Assembly (NCBI GenBank): GCA_035362335.1
Contig: DAOSDL010000004.1
Location: forward strand, 124,001-188,000
Reading direction: 5' to 3'
Source of the DNA: JAOSJT01 sp035362335
GTDB taxonomy: Bacteria; Bacteroidota; Ignavibacteria; SZUA-365
Length of the DNA: 64,000 nt
A program made the translations under genes and the position numbers. The notes beneath the pieces were generated by a model. The model did no database searches. It was not told where the DNA came from and saw nothing but the letters and a program-made list of their open reading frames with translations. This document shows, piece by piece, positions 1-8,389 of the stretch (the first letter of the stretch is position 1; every line of letters starts with the position of its first letter).

Positions 1-653
1 TCCATGCCAGCGTAGCATTTGAGAATGTGTACGGGTTCGACCGGCGTGACCCAGCCGATGCGTTCATGGATGAACGGCTTGCGGAGAAACACCGGTCGGC
101 CTTCGAACATGCGGCCCAAAGGTCCGAAATCAAAACTCATGAAGGTGTCGCGCTGCAACGTGTGCGTTTTCGTGACCTCGCTGGCGGCGTTGATTTCCCC
201 GCTGAGGCAGGTCAGCACCCCGAGACCTTTGAACTGACCCGAGAGAATGGTATTCACCGCATCGCGGATATTGGCGGGACCATCCCAGTCCGGGTCCTCA
301 CTGTGATTCATGGACCCGACCAGCACCACCGGTTTTTCCGTATCGAGCAGCAGGTCGAGGAAATAGGCGGTTTCCTCGAGCGTGTCCGTTCCGTGGGTGA
401 TGATCACGCCGAGCACTTCATCGCGCGCGGCCTCGCGCTGCGCGAGTTGAGCGATCTCCAGCATCATGGCGGGGGTGACATGCGGCCCGGGGAATTTGCC
501 ATACTCGATGCAATCCATGCGGGCAAGCGAATGCACATCGTGCATGCGACCAAGGATCTGATCTCCTGTCAGCGACGGCACCGCACCGCCGGTGGCAGGA
601 TCGATGGTCATGGAAATGGTGCCGCCGGTGAAAATGATGGAAATGGTATTCAT
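1..653 (-). CDS. L-asparaginase (type I/II asparaginase family), 3' end cut by window edge
   Basis: Hydrolyses L-asparagine to aspartate and ammonia. The 217 visible residues include both catalytic-threonine motifs of the family: TGGTI near residues 9-13 and HGTDT about 100 residues further on, followed by the usual VLVGSM and D-N-I segments. The protein begins MNTISIIFTGGTIS with no signal peptide, so a cytoplasmic enzyme is likely. Its ATG overlaps the TGA of the upstream small membrane-protein gene (ATGA), which indicates translational coupling. The C-terminal part lies left of the window. Family assignment is firm; substrate preference (Asn versus Gln) cannot be read from this part. Confidence 0.9.
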   Translation of the reverse strand, partial: MNTISIIFTGGTISMTIDPATGGAVPSLTGDQILGRMHDVHSLARMDCIEYGKFPGPHVTPAMMLEIAQLAQREAARDEVLGVIITHGTDTLEETAYFLDLLLDTEKPVVLVGSMNHSEDPDWDGPANIRDAVNTILSGQFKGLGVLTCLSGEINAASEVTKTHTLQRDTFMSFDFGPLGRMFEGRPVFLRKPFIHERIGWVTPVEPVHILKCYAGM

Positions 654-1144
654 GATGTGCGTGGCGTCCTTGTTGCGATGGCGAGCATCGCGAGTGATGG
701 TTCAATGGAAAGGGAAACGAATAGTGGGAATGGCCAGTCGCGGGCGAACACGCGCAATTCCACCACACCCGGATCGCCCCGGGAGACGATCGTCACCGCG
801 CTGCTATCGGCTGCGTAGCGCAGTTCGACCAGTGCCGCGCCCTGCAGCAGTTCGCAACGAATGGCGCGCGTGGACCATGGGACGCGCGCTCCCGCACGCC
901 CGACGCCATAGGCATGGATAGTGGCTTCCGCCTCGGCTTCCGCCGCGAGCACAGGCGGAAGCACCTCCACTTCCACGCGATACACCACGAGGTACTGCGT
1001 GTAACCGTACAGGCCCGCCGCGAGCAAGGCCAGCACGAGGACGAGCGTGAAAACGGATCGGGGACGTTGTGCTTCGGAAGGATTCCGAGGGGTGGATGCT
1101 GTCACAAATGCGATTGCTGCAAGATGGAGAAGTCCCGGTATCAC
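650..1144 (-). CDS. Small single-span membrane protein of unknown function
   Basis: I do not recognise this family. The frame gives about 164 residues. A strongly hydrophobic stretch around residues 31-56 (VFTLVLVLALLAAGLYG) reads as one membrane helix and is followed by about 100 residues rich in Val, Glu and Arg with a beta-like pattern, probably outside the membrane. No ATG is available. I chose the GTG at 1144; a second GTG at 1105 would still keep the helix. The gene is divergent from the Spy-like gene and its stop overlaps the asparaginase start, so the two are probably co-transcribed. The upstream extension of this frame runs antisense into the Spy-like gene and is not real. Confidence 0.5.
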   Translation of the reverse strand: MIPGLLHLAAIAFVTASTPRNPSEAQRPRSVFTLVLVLALLAAGLYGYTQYLVVYRVEVEVLPPVLAAEAEAEATIHAYGVGRAGARVPWSTRAIRCELLQGAALVELRYAADSSAVTIVSRGDPGVVELRVFARDWPFPLFVSLSIEPSLAMLAIATRTPRTS

Positions 1145-1228
1145 GCCCGTGGTTAAACCGCCCGCGCGCGCACCGTGTCCTACCCGCAAAACTATCACAT
1201 CCCCACTCGACAGACAAGGAACGACATC

Positions 1229-1663
1229 ATGAACAGAATACTTCTCACCCTTCTCGCCGCGCTGTTGCTCTCGGGTACGGCGCTGGCACAGCCGGAAGGA
1301 CGCGGAGACCGCGGCGGGATGCCGGGCATCGAAAAATTGAACCTGAGCGCTGAACAGAAGTCCGCATTGAAAAGCGCGGTCAAACCCTATCGCACACAAC
1401 TCATCGATCTGAAGGCGGACATGCAGAAAAAGCGCCTCGAACTGCGCGACATCATGGATACCGACAATCCCGACCGCGCCGCGTACGAAAAAGCGGGCAA
1501 GGACATGGCCGACATCGAACAGCGCATGCGTCTGACCTTGTTCGACATGCGCGCCGAAGCGATGAAGATTCTCACCCCCGAGCAACGCGCGAAATGGAAC
1601 GAGCAACGCGGCGAGCGCATGCGCGAATTCGGCAAGCGTCTGCGCGAGCGGCGTGAACGTTGA
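1229..1663 (+). CDS. Spy/CpxP-like periplasmic LTxxQ-motif protein
   Basis: A 144-residue exported helical protein. A signal peptide (MNRILLTLLAALLLSGTALA) is followed by a Gly/Arg-rich linker. Then comes a mature part with the two marks of the Spy/CpxP fold: an LSAEQ motif near residue 41 and LTPEQ near residue 120, separated by amphipathic helices rich in Lys, Arg, Asp and Glu. Known relatives are periplasmic chaperones or metal/envelope-stress sensors; the exact role here is inferred. AAGGA lies nine bases before the ATG, which fixes the start over an in-frame ATG 54 bases upstream. A hairpin follows the stop. A longer relative with the same motif lies at 14298. Confidence 0.82.
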   Translation: MNRILLTLLAALLLSGTALAQPEGRGDRGGMPGIEKLNLSAEQKSALKSAVKPYRTQLIDLKADMQKKRLELRDIMDTDNPDRAAYEKAGKDMADIEQRMRLTLFDMRAEAMKILTPEQRAKWNEQRGERMREFGKRLRERRER

Positions 1664-1691
1664 CGCGACATTCGGCGGTGGACATCCGCGG

Positions 1692-1728
1692 CGAGGACAC
1701 TGTGCGAGCGGTGTCCTCGTTGCGTTTT
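1692..1728 (+). terminator. Terminator after the Spy-like gene
   Basis: Perfect nine-pair stem CGAGGACAC / GTGTCCTCG with a ten-base loop, then TTGCGTTTT. It lies 29 bases after the stop at 1663. Confidence 0.65.
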
Positions 1729-1792
1729 CCACGTTGCGAAACGCGAGAAAATGAGCGGGGCTGACCCGGGCAGGCAGGAGGGAGTGGATATC

Positions 1793-1814
1793 CTTGCCAA
1801 TGGCAAGAATTTTT
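1793..1814 (+). terminator. Possible second terminator hairpin
   Basis: Short perfect stem CTTGCC-AAT-GGCAAG followed directly by AATTTTTC. It is far from any gene end on this strand, so it may be a backup terminator for the Spy-like gene or part of the nifJ leader. Confidence 0.4.
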
Positions 1815-2023
1815 CTCGGCGAGGGCGTGGAAAACGTGGCATTTTGGGCGAATTTCTGTCTTGTGTTGAATAATGAAACGGCGGCGTTTTTTTCTCATCG
1901 GGAAATCCCGTACTTTCGGTACTGGACTGTGCTATCCGTATATCCGCAGAACACCAAGCACCTTCGCGCGATGGAAGCAGACAAGCCGCGGTTTCGCCAC
2001 ACGGACAGTCCACGCGGCACGCG

Positions 2024-2052
2024 GGGTTGCATCCCTGCCAGGGATGAAGCCC
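2024..2052. repeat. REP-like imperfect hairpin
   Basis: GGGTTGCATCCCT and AGGGATGAAGCCC form a 13-position stem with two mismatches and a three-base loop. It lies in GC-rich noncoding DNA 180 bases before nifJ. No second copy is visible in the window, so membership in a repeat family is an inference. Confidence 0.4.
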
Positions 2053-2228
2053 TACCGCCCGCCATCGCGGGCCAAGCGTTCGCCCGACGAACAGAAAGGA
2101 TGAGCAGCATTCGCATCCCGACCTTTCCCCTCCGACGCCAACAACCGTGCGTTTCTCACTGCCTGCCGGCAAAAACGCCCTGCATTTCGACATGGATGTC
2201 ACACTGACCTGATACACTGAGGTACCGT

Positions 2229-5200
2229 ATGAGCAATCGGAACAAAGTGATGATCGACGGCAACGAAGCCGCCGCTTTCGTCGCTCACAAAACGAATGAA
2301 GTATGCGCCATTTACCCGATCACCCCGAGCTCGAACATGGGCGAATGGGCCGACGCCTGGTCGGCCGTGGGGCAACGCAACATCTGGGGCACCGTGCCCG
2401 TGGTTGCGGAGCTGCAGAGTGAGGGAGGCGCGTCGGGTGCCGTGCATGGCGCCCTGCAGACCGGATCCCTGACCACGACGTTCACCGCGTCGCAGGGTCT
2501 GCTGCTGATGATTCCCAACATGTACAAAATCGCCGGCGAACTCACGTCCACCGTGTTCCACGTGTCGGCACGTACGGTGGCCGCGCACGCGCTGTCCATT
2601 TTCGGCGACCACAGCGACATCATGGCCGTGCGGCAGACGGGCTTCGCCCTTCTGGCGTCCAACTCCGTGCAGGAGGTGATGGATACCGCTCTGATCGCAC
2701 AGTCCGCCACCTTGCACGCCCGCGTGCCTTTCGTGCATTTCTTCGATGGTTTCCGCATTTCGCATGAAGTGATGAAAATCGAAGAATTGACCGACGAGGA
2801 CATGCATGCGATGCTTCCCGACGAGTTGATCGCCGAACACCGTCGTCGCGCTCTCAGTCCGGAGAAGCCTGTGCTCCGTGGCACGGCGCAAAATCCCGAC
2901 GTGTTTTTCCAGGCGCGCGAGACGGTGAATCCGTTCTACGCCGCCTGTCCGGATCACGTGCAGGATGCGATGGACCGCTTCGCGAAAATCGTGGGCCGTC
3001 AGTACAATCTCTTCGACTATGTCGGCGCGGCCGATGCCGAGCGCGTGATTGTGATGATGGGATCCGGTTGCGGCGCCGCCGAGGAAACCGTGGAGAAGTT
3101 GCTCGAGCAGGGCGAGAAGATAGGTTTGCTCAAGGTTCGTCTGTTCCGCCCCTTCTCGGTCAAGCATTTCATCAACGCCCTGCCCGCGAGCACCAAATCC
3201 ATCGCCGTGCTGGATCGCACCAAGGAGCCGGGTGCGGCCGGCGAACCGCTGTATCAGGACGTGATCACCGCGCTCGCGGAAGCGATGAGCGAAGGCACCT
3301 TGCCCATGGGCAGCTTCCCGAAAGTGGTGGGCGGCCGCTATGGACTTTCGTCGAAGGAATTCACCCCGACCATGGTCAAGTCCGTGTTCGACAACCTGTC
3401 CGCGCCCACGCCGAAGAACCACTTCACCGTGGGTATCAAGGACGACGTGACCAACAGCAGTCTGGACTACGATCCGAACTGGCGCGTGGAACCGGACGAT
3501 GTGTTCCGTGGCATGTTCTACGGCCTGGGTGCCGACGGCACGGTGGGTGCGAACAAGAACTCCATCAAGATCATTGGTGAAGAAACCGACTTCAGCGCAC
3601 AGGGATATTTCGTGTACGATTCGAAGAAATCGGGCTCGATCACCACGTCCCACCTGCGCTTCGGTCCGCGTCCCATTCGATCGACCTATCTAATCGAGAC
3701 GGCGAATTTCGTGGCTTGCCATCAGTTCACCTTCCTTGAGAAATACGACATGCTCTCGCGCATCGTCGAGGGCGGCGTGTTCCTGCTCAACAGTCCCTAC
3801 GGTATGGACGAGGTGTGGGACAAGATGCCCCGCGCCGTGCAGCAGGTGATCATCGACAAAAAGCTGAAGTTCTACATCATCGACGGCTATTCCGTGGCCG
3901 AGGCCACTGGCATGGGCGCCCGCGTGAACACCATCATGCAGACCTGCTTCTTCGCCATCTCCGGCATTCTGCCCAAGGACGATGCGATCGCGAAGATCAA
4001 GACGTCGATCAAGAAGACCTACGGCGGCAAGGGCGACAAGATCGTGCAGATGAACTACAACGCTGTGGATCAAACTCTTGCCAATCTCCACGAAGTCCCC
4101 GTGCCCGCGGTGGCCAGCAGCAAGATCGAGCTGCCCCCGACCGTGTCCGAGAAGGCGCCGGATTTCGTGCGCGACGTCACCGCGAAAATCATCGCCGGAC
4201 ATGGCGACGATTTGCCCGTGAGCGCGTTCCCGGTGGATGGTACCTTCCCCACTGGTACGACCATGTGGGAGAAACGCAACATCGCTCTGGAAATCCCCGC
4301 CTGGGATGAAGTGACCTGCATCCAATGCGGCAAATGCGCCATGGTGTGTCCGCATGCCACCATCCGCATCAAAGTCTACGACGAGAAGGAATTGGCCGCT
4401 GCGCCGTCCACCTTCAAGTCCTGCGATGCGCGTGGTAAGGAGTACGAGGGCCTGAAGTACACGATTCAGGTCGCGCCCGAGGATTGCACCGGTTGCGCGC
4501 TGTGCGTCGAGGTGTGTCCGGCCAAGAACAAGTCGGAAGTGCGTCTGAAGGCCATCAACATGGTGCCGCAGATTCCGATTCGCGAACAGGAACGCGAGAA
4601 CTGGGACTTCTTCCTGAATCTGCCCGAGTACGACCGCACCAAGGTGAAGCTCAACACCATCCAGGGCTCGCAGTTGCTGCAGCCGCTGTTTGAATTCTCC
4701 GGCGCCTGCTCGGGTTGCGGCGAAACGCCGTATGTGAAGTTGGCCAGCCAGCTCTTTGGCGACCGCATGATCGTGGCCAATGCCACGGGCTGCTCTTCGA
4801 TCTACGGCGGCAACCTTCCGACGACGCCGTGGACGGTGAACAAGGACGGACGCGGTCCGGCCTGGTCCAACTCGCTGTTCGAGGACAATGCGGAATTCGG
4901 TTTCGGCTTCCGTCTCACTCTCGACAAGCAGGAGCAATTCGCCAAGGAAATGATCATGCATCTCGCCGGCGAAATCGGTGAGGATCTGGTGCGTGGAATC
5001 CTGGAAGCGGACCAGACGAGCGAACTCGGCATCAGCCAGCAGCGCGAGCGCGTGCAGGCGTTGAAGGAGAAGCTCCGTTCGATGACCGCTCCCGAAGCCA
5101 CCCGCCTCATGTCCGTGGCCGATTACCTGATCCGCCGCAGCGTGTGGATCATGGGCGGTGACGGATGGGCCTACGACATCGGCTTCGGAGGACTGGACCA

Positions 5201-5825
5201 CGTGCTGGCCTCGGGCAAGAACGTGAACGTGCTGGTGATGGACACCGAGGTGTACTCCAACACTGGCGGACAGATGTCCAAGGCCACGCCTCTCGGCGCG
5301 GTGGCGAAGTTCGCCGCGGGTGGCAAGCCCATCGGCAAGAAGGATTTGGGCCTGATCGCCATGAGCTACGGCAATGTGTATGTCGCCTCCGTGGCCATGG
5401 GCTCGAACGACACGCAGACCTTGCGCGCCTTCCTCGAGGCCGAGGCGTACGACGGACCGTCCCTTATCATCGCTTACAGCCACTGCATCGCGCACGGTAT
5501 CGACATGTCCAAGGGCATGGAGCATCAGAAAGCGCTGGTGGATTCGGGCATGTGGCCGCTGTACCGCTTCAATCCCGTGCTCGCGCGTGAAGGAAAGAAT
5601 CCCTTCAAACTGGATTCGAAGGCACCGAAGATTCCGGTCAAGGAGTTCATCTCCACCGAGACGCGTTTCAGCATGCTCTTCAAGAGCAAGCCCGACGAAG
5701 CGAACCGCCTCGCCGCCATCGCGCAGGAAGAGGTGACCAAGCGCTACCAGTACTTCTCGCATCTCGAGAAACTCTACGATACCATCAACGCCCCCGCAAC
5801 GGCGGAAGCGACGGAACAGGCATAG
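2229..5825 (+). CDS. nifJ: Pyruvate:ferredoxin (flavodoxin) oxidoreductase, single-chain
   Basis: Interconverts pyruvate + CoA and acetyl-CoA + CO2 with ferredoxin or flavodoxin as electron partner. At 1198 residues it has the full length and domain order of single-chain PFOR. The pyrimidine-binding domain has YPITPSS near residue 30. Domains II and III follow, then a di-cluster ferredoxin domain with CIQCGKCAMVCP near residue 697 and CTGCALCVEVCP near 752. The final domain has the proximal-cluster CSGCGE near 826 and the TPP/Mg site GDGWAYDIG near 977 with SNTGGQ. The ATG is preceded by GAGG. The dihydroorotate-dehydrogenase-like gene starts 90 bases downstream, probably in the same transcript. 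The enzyme implies anaerobic or microaerobic pyruvate metabolism, or reductive pyruvate synthesis. Confidence 0.97.
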   Translation: MSNRNKVMIDGNEAAAFVAHKTNEVCAIYPITPSSNMGEWADAWSAVGQRNIWGTVPVVAELQSEGGASGAVHGALQTGSLTTTFTASQGLLLMIPNMYKIAGELTSTVFHVSARTVAAHALSIFGDHSDIMAVRQTGFALLASNSVQEVMDTALIAQSATLHARVPFVHFFDGFRISHEVMKIEELTDEDMHAMLPDELIAEHRRRALSPEKPVLRGTAQNPDVFFQARETVNPFYAACPDHVQDAMDRFAKIVGRQYNLFDYVGAADAERVIVMMGSGCGAAEETVEKLLEQGEKIGLLKVRLFRPFSVKHFINALPASTKSIAVLDRTKEPGAAGEPLYQDVITALAEAMSEGTLPMGSFPKVVGGRYGLSSKEFTPTMVKSVFDNLSAPTPKNHFTVGIKDDVTNSSLDYDPNWRVEPDDVFRGMFYGLGADGTVGANKNSIKIIGEETDFSAQGYFVYDSKKSGSITTSHLRFGPRPIRSTYLIETANFVACHQFTFLEKYDMLSRIVEGGVFLLNSPYGMDEVWDKMPRAVQQVIIDKKLKFYIIDGYSVAEATGMGARVNTIMQTCFFAISGILPKDDAIAKIKTSIKKTYGGKGDKIVQMNYNAVDQTLANLHEVPVPAVASSKIELPPTVSEKAPDFVRDVTAKIIAGHGDDLPVSAFPVDGTFPTGTTMWEKRNIALEIPAWDEVTCIQCGKCAMVCPHATIRIKVYDEKELAAAPSTFKSCDARGKEYEGLKYTIQVAPEDCTGCALCVEVCPAKNKSEVRLKAINMVPQIPIREQERENWDFFLNLPEYDRTKVKLNTIQGSQLLQPLFEFSGACSGCGETPYVKLASQLFGDRMIVANATGCSSIYGGNLPTTPWTVNKDGRGPAWSNSLFEDNAEFGFGFRLTLDKQEQFAKEMIMHLAGEIGEDLVRGILEADQTSELGISQQRERVQALKEKLRSMTAPEATRLMSVADYLIRRSVWIMGGDGWAYDIGFGGLDHVLASGKNVNVLVMDTEVYSNTGGQMSKATPLGAVAKFAAGGKPIGKKDLGLIAMSYGNVYVASVAMGSNDTQTLRAFLEAEAYDGPSLIIAYSHCIAHGIDMSKGMEHQKALVDSGMWPLYRFNPVLAREGKNPFKLDSKAPKIPVKEFISTETRFSMLFKSKPDEANRLAAIAQEEVTKRYQYFSHLEKLYDTINAPATAEATEQA

Positions 5826-5915
5826 TGTCGACGGCACGGGGGGAACCCAGCGTTCCCCCCTCCCGCCACGCACACAAGCCATTACGACAGCAACAGAACA
5901 CACGAGGATAGACGC

Positions 5916-6914
5916 ATGGATCTCACAACCACGTACATGGGTCTTCAACTGAAGAACCCGATCGTTCCGTCGGCAAGTCCGATGTCCAAAGATCTCGGCA
6001 CAATCAAGCGCATGGAAGATGCCGGTGCCTCCGCCATCGTGATGTATTCGCTCTTCGAAGAGCAGATCACCCACGAGCAGCGCGAACTCGACCATTTTCT
6101 CATGCAGGGCGCCGAGAGCTATCAGGAAGCCATGAGCTACTTCCCCGCCACCGAGGACTTCAACCTCGGCCCGGACGAGTATCTCGAGCACATCCGTCAA
6201 GCCAAAGAGCAAACCGCCATTCCCATCATCGGCAGTCTCAACGGCGTTTCCGCCGGCGGCTGGCTGGAGTACGCCAAGAAGATCGAGCAGGCAGGCGCCG
6301 ATGGTCTCGAACTCAACGTGTACTACATCCCCACCAACAAGAACTACACCGCGCAGGAAATCGAGCGCATTTACATCGACGACCTCACCCGCGTCAAGCA
6401 GGCGGTGTCCATTCCCGTTGCGATGAAGCTGAGTCCGTATTTCAGCGCCATGGCCAACATGGCCGCCCGTCTCGACGAGGCCGGTGCGGATGCGTTGGTG
6501 CTCTTCAACCGATTCTATCAGCCCGACTTCGATCTCGAGGCCCTGGAAGTGTTGCCGACGGTGAACCTCAGCCATTCCGGCGAGGGTCGCCTGCCGCTGC
6601 GCTGGATCGCCATTCTCCATGGCAATGTGAAGGCTTCGCTGGCCGCGACCACAGGCATTCACAGCGCGCAAGACGTGCTGAAGATGATGATGGCCGGCGC
6701 GGATGTGGCCATGATGTGCAGCGCCCTGCTGCAGCACGGTCCGCAGCACATCGCGGCGGTGTTGGCCGATCTCCAGCGCTGGATGGAGGAAAAGGACTAC
6801 GTCTCCATCGCGCAGATGAAGGGCAGCATGAGCCAGCGCTCCGTTGCCGAACCCGCCGCCTTCGAGCGTGCCAACTACATGAAGGCCCTCAACAGCTGGC
6901 GCAGCATCATTTGA
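5916..6914 (+). CDS. Dihydroorotate dehydrogenase-like flavoprotein (nifJ neighbour)
   Basis: 332 residues with the FMN-binding TIM barrel of class 1 dihydroorotate dehydrogenases. Visible are the N-terminal LKNPIVPSASPMSKD, IGSLNGVSAGGW in the middle, GADGLELNVYY, VAMKLSPYF and the phosphate-loop region TTGIHSAQDVLKMMMAGADVAM. The sequence departs from true PyrD in the loop over the active site, and it lies 90 bases after nifJ. In other genomes this subgroup is commonly found beside nifJ, suggesting a redox role linked to PFOR rather than pyrimidine synthesis; that link is inference. A strong terminator follows. Confidence 0.85.
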   Translation: MDLTTTYMGLQLKNPIVPSASPMSKDLGTIKRMEDAGASAIVMYSLFEEQITHEQRELDHFLMQGAESYQEAMSYFPATEDFNLGPDEYLEHIRQAKEQTAIPIIGSLNGVSAGGWLEYAKKIEQAGADGLELNVYYIPTNKNYTAQEIERIYIDDLTRVKQAVSIPVAMKLSPYFSAMANMAARLDEAGADALVLFNRFYQPDFDLEALEVLPTVNLSHSGEGRLPLRWIAILHGNVKASLAATTGIHSAQDVLKMMMAGADVAMMCSALLQHGPQHIAAVLADLQRWMEEKDYVSIAQMKGSMSQRSVAEPAAFERANYMKALNSWRSII

Positions 6915-6937
6915 CGGACATCAACATCCGGATAAAA

Positions 6938-6966
6938 AACGGCGTCCCCTGGACGCCGTTGTTTAT
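6938..6966 (+). terminator. Bidirectional terminator between nifJ operon and serine dehydratase
   Basis: AACGGCGTCC-CCT-GGACGCCGTT perfect stem, with A-rich sequence before it and TGTTTAT after it. It can end both the plus-strand nifJ unit and the minus-strand serine dehydratase gene. Confidence 0.8.
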
Positions 6967-6989
6967 ACATGGAAACATGCTCCCCCGCC

Positions 6990-8195
6990 TTACGCGGAGC
7001 CCGCACCGCGGCGATAAATCGTGGCCAATCCGCCTGTGGAGGTTTCGCGATACATGGAAGGCAACGCGCGTCCGGTTTCCACCATCACCGACACCACATC
7101 ATCGAAGCTGATCCAGTGCAGCCCATCGGTGAGCAGGGAAAAGCATGCACAGCTCAGGGCGCGCGAGGCCGCGTGTCCGTTGCGTTCGATGCAGGGAATT
7201 TGCACCAACCCTCCCACTGGATCGCAAGTCAGTCCGAGGTGATGCTCGAGGCCCATTTCGGCGGCGCATTCGATTTGTTGCAACGTGCCACCGTGCAATT
7301 GCGTGGCCGCGGCGGCGGCCATGGCGCAGGCCGTGCCGATTTCGCCCTGGCACCCCACAGCGGCGCCACTGATCGAGCCGTTATGTTTCACCACATTGCC
7401 GAACAGCCCCGCGGTGGCGAGCGCACGCACGATATCGTCGCGATTGCAGTCGAGTTGTTTGTCCAGATAATACAGAATCGACGGAAGCACGCCGCTCGAG
7501 CCGCAGGTGGGCGCGGTGACCACGAGCGATCCGGCGGCGTTTTCCTCCGCCGCCGCGTAGGCGTAGGCGGCGAGCAAGGCGTCGGAGCGAAAATACATGT
7601 CCGCCATGAGCAGGGCTTTGCGATAGAAGGCGCGCGCCCTCCGCTGCAAGCCCAGCGGACCGGGCAACAGGCCCTCGGCATCCATACCGCGCTCGACGGC
7701 GGCGCGCATGGTTTCCCACACACGTTCGAGAAAGGGCCAAATCTCCGGGCCTTCGTGGCGACCGACGAATTCCCAAAACGACTCGCCGGTGTCCCGGCAA
7801 TGTTGGAGAATTTCGGCCATGGAGGTTGCGGTGTACACATGTTCGGGCGTTGTGTCGCTGAGCAGTGTGCCACCGCCGGTGCTGTACTCGATGTGATGGC
7901 CCGTTTCCAGGCCCTCGCCGGTAATGGCGCGAAACTCCATGCCGTTGGGGTGCAGCGGAAGGCTTTCATCCGGCTTCCACACGATATCCACCGGCTTCGG
8001 GGCGAAAGCCGCGCGCAGTCCAACATCCGTCATGTGCCCTCGTCCCGTTGCGGCAAGGCTGCCGTAGAGCACCACGCGGAAAGAGGCCGCTTCGGGATGC
8101 CGTTCGCGGAAGGCGGTTGCAGCCCGCTGTGGACCGATGGTGTGGCTGCTGGAAGGACCATTGCCGAAGCGGAACAGCGAGCGAAGAGAATGCAT
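6990..8195 (-). CDS. sdaA: L-serine dehydratase (L-serine ammonia-lyase), iron-sulfur, single chain
   Basis: Converts L-serine to pyruvate and ammonia with a [4Fe-4S] cluster. The 401 residues join the beta part (MHSLRSLFRFGNGPSSSHTIGP, the family's SSSHT motif) to the alpha part in one chain. Cluster cysteines are seen in APTCGSSG, VGCQGEIG and the TCDP...PCIERN segment. The ATG at 8195 places the conserved N-terminus correctly and has an AGGTG site; upstream in-frame starts would add a non-conserved tail. Transcribed toward nifJ and sharing its terminator. The product feeds the same pyruvate pool that PFOR uses. Confidence 0.94.
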   Translation of the reverse strand: MHSLRSLFRFGNGPSSSHTIGPQRAATAFRERHPEAASFRVVLYGSLAATGRGHMTDVGLRAAFAPKPVDIVWKPDESLPLHPNGMEFRAITGEGLETGHHIEYSTGGGTLLSDTTPEHVYTATSMAEILQHCRDTGESFWEFVGRHEGPEIWPFLERVWETMRAAVERGMDAEGLLPGPLGLQRRARAFYRKALLMADMYFRSDALLAAYAYAAAEENAAGSLVVTAPTCGSSGVLPSILYYLDKQLDCNRDDIVRALATAGLFGNVVKHNGSISGAAVGCQGEIGTACAMAAAAATQLHGGTLQQIECAAEMGLEHHLGLTCDPVGGLVQIPCIERNGHAASRALSCACFSLLTDGLHWISFDDVVSVMVETGRALPSMYRETSTGGLATIYRRGAGSA

Positions 8196-8389
8196 GGAGC
8201 ACCTGTGGCGAGTGAGATCCGCGCTCGGGCGAACGCGGTACTGGCAATATAGGACGCGCCAGCGACACCGCCGCGCGCTCATGTTTTTCTCATACCAAAG
8301 CGATTCCATTTCAGCCATAATCTGCGTAGTTTTGTAGTTATTACGATGTGTGACAACAAACATTCACTTAGAGAAACGAGGGATTTTCC

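Larger units (their letters stand above)
1664..2228. other. 565-bp intergenic region upstream of nifJ
   Basis: No convincing gene. The stretch holds two terminator-like hairpins (1692-1719 and 1793-1807), a pair of small hairpins around 1900-1925 (CGGGAAATCCCG and GTACTTTCGGTAC), a REP-like hairpin at 2024-2052, and presumably the nifJ promoter, which I could not place with confidence. The only long frames crossing it are antisense or end in the Spy-like gene. Confidence 0.6.

Noticed and set aside
650..1732. A 360-residue minus-strand frame covering the Spy-like gene
   Set aside because: The first two thirds are antisense to a well-supported gene and show no family features; only the last 164 codons are accepted.
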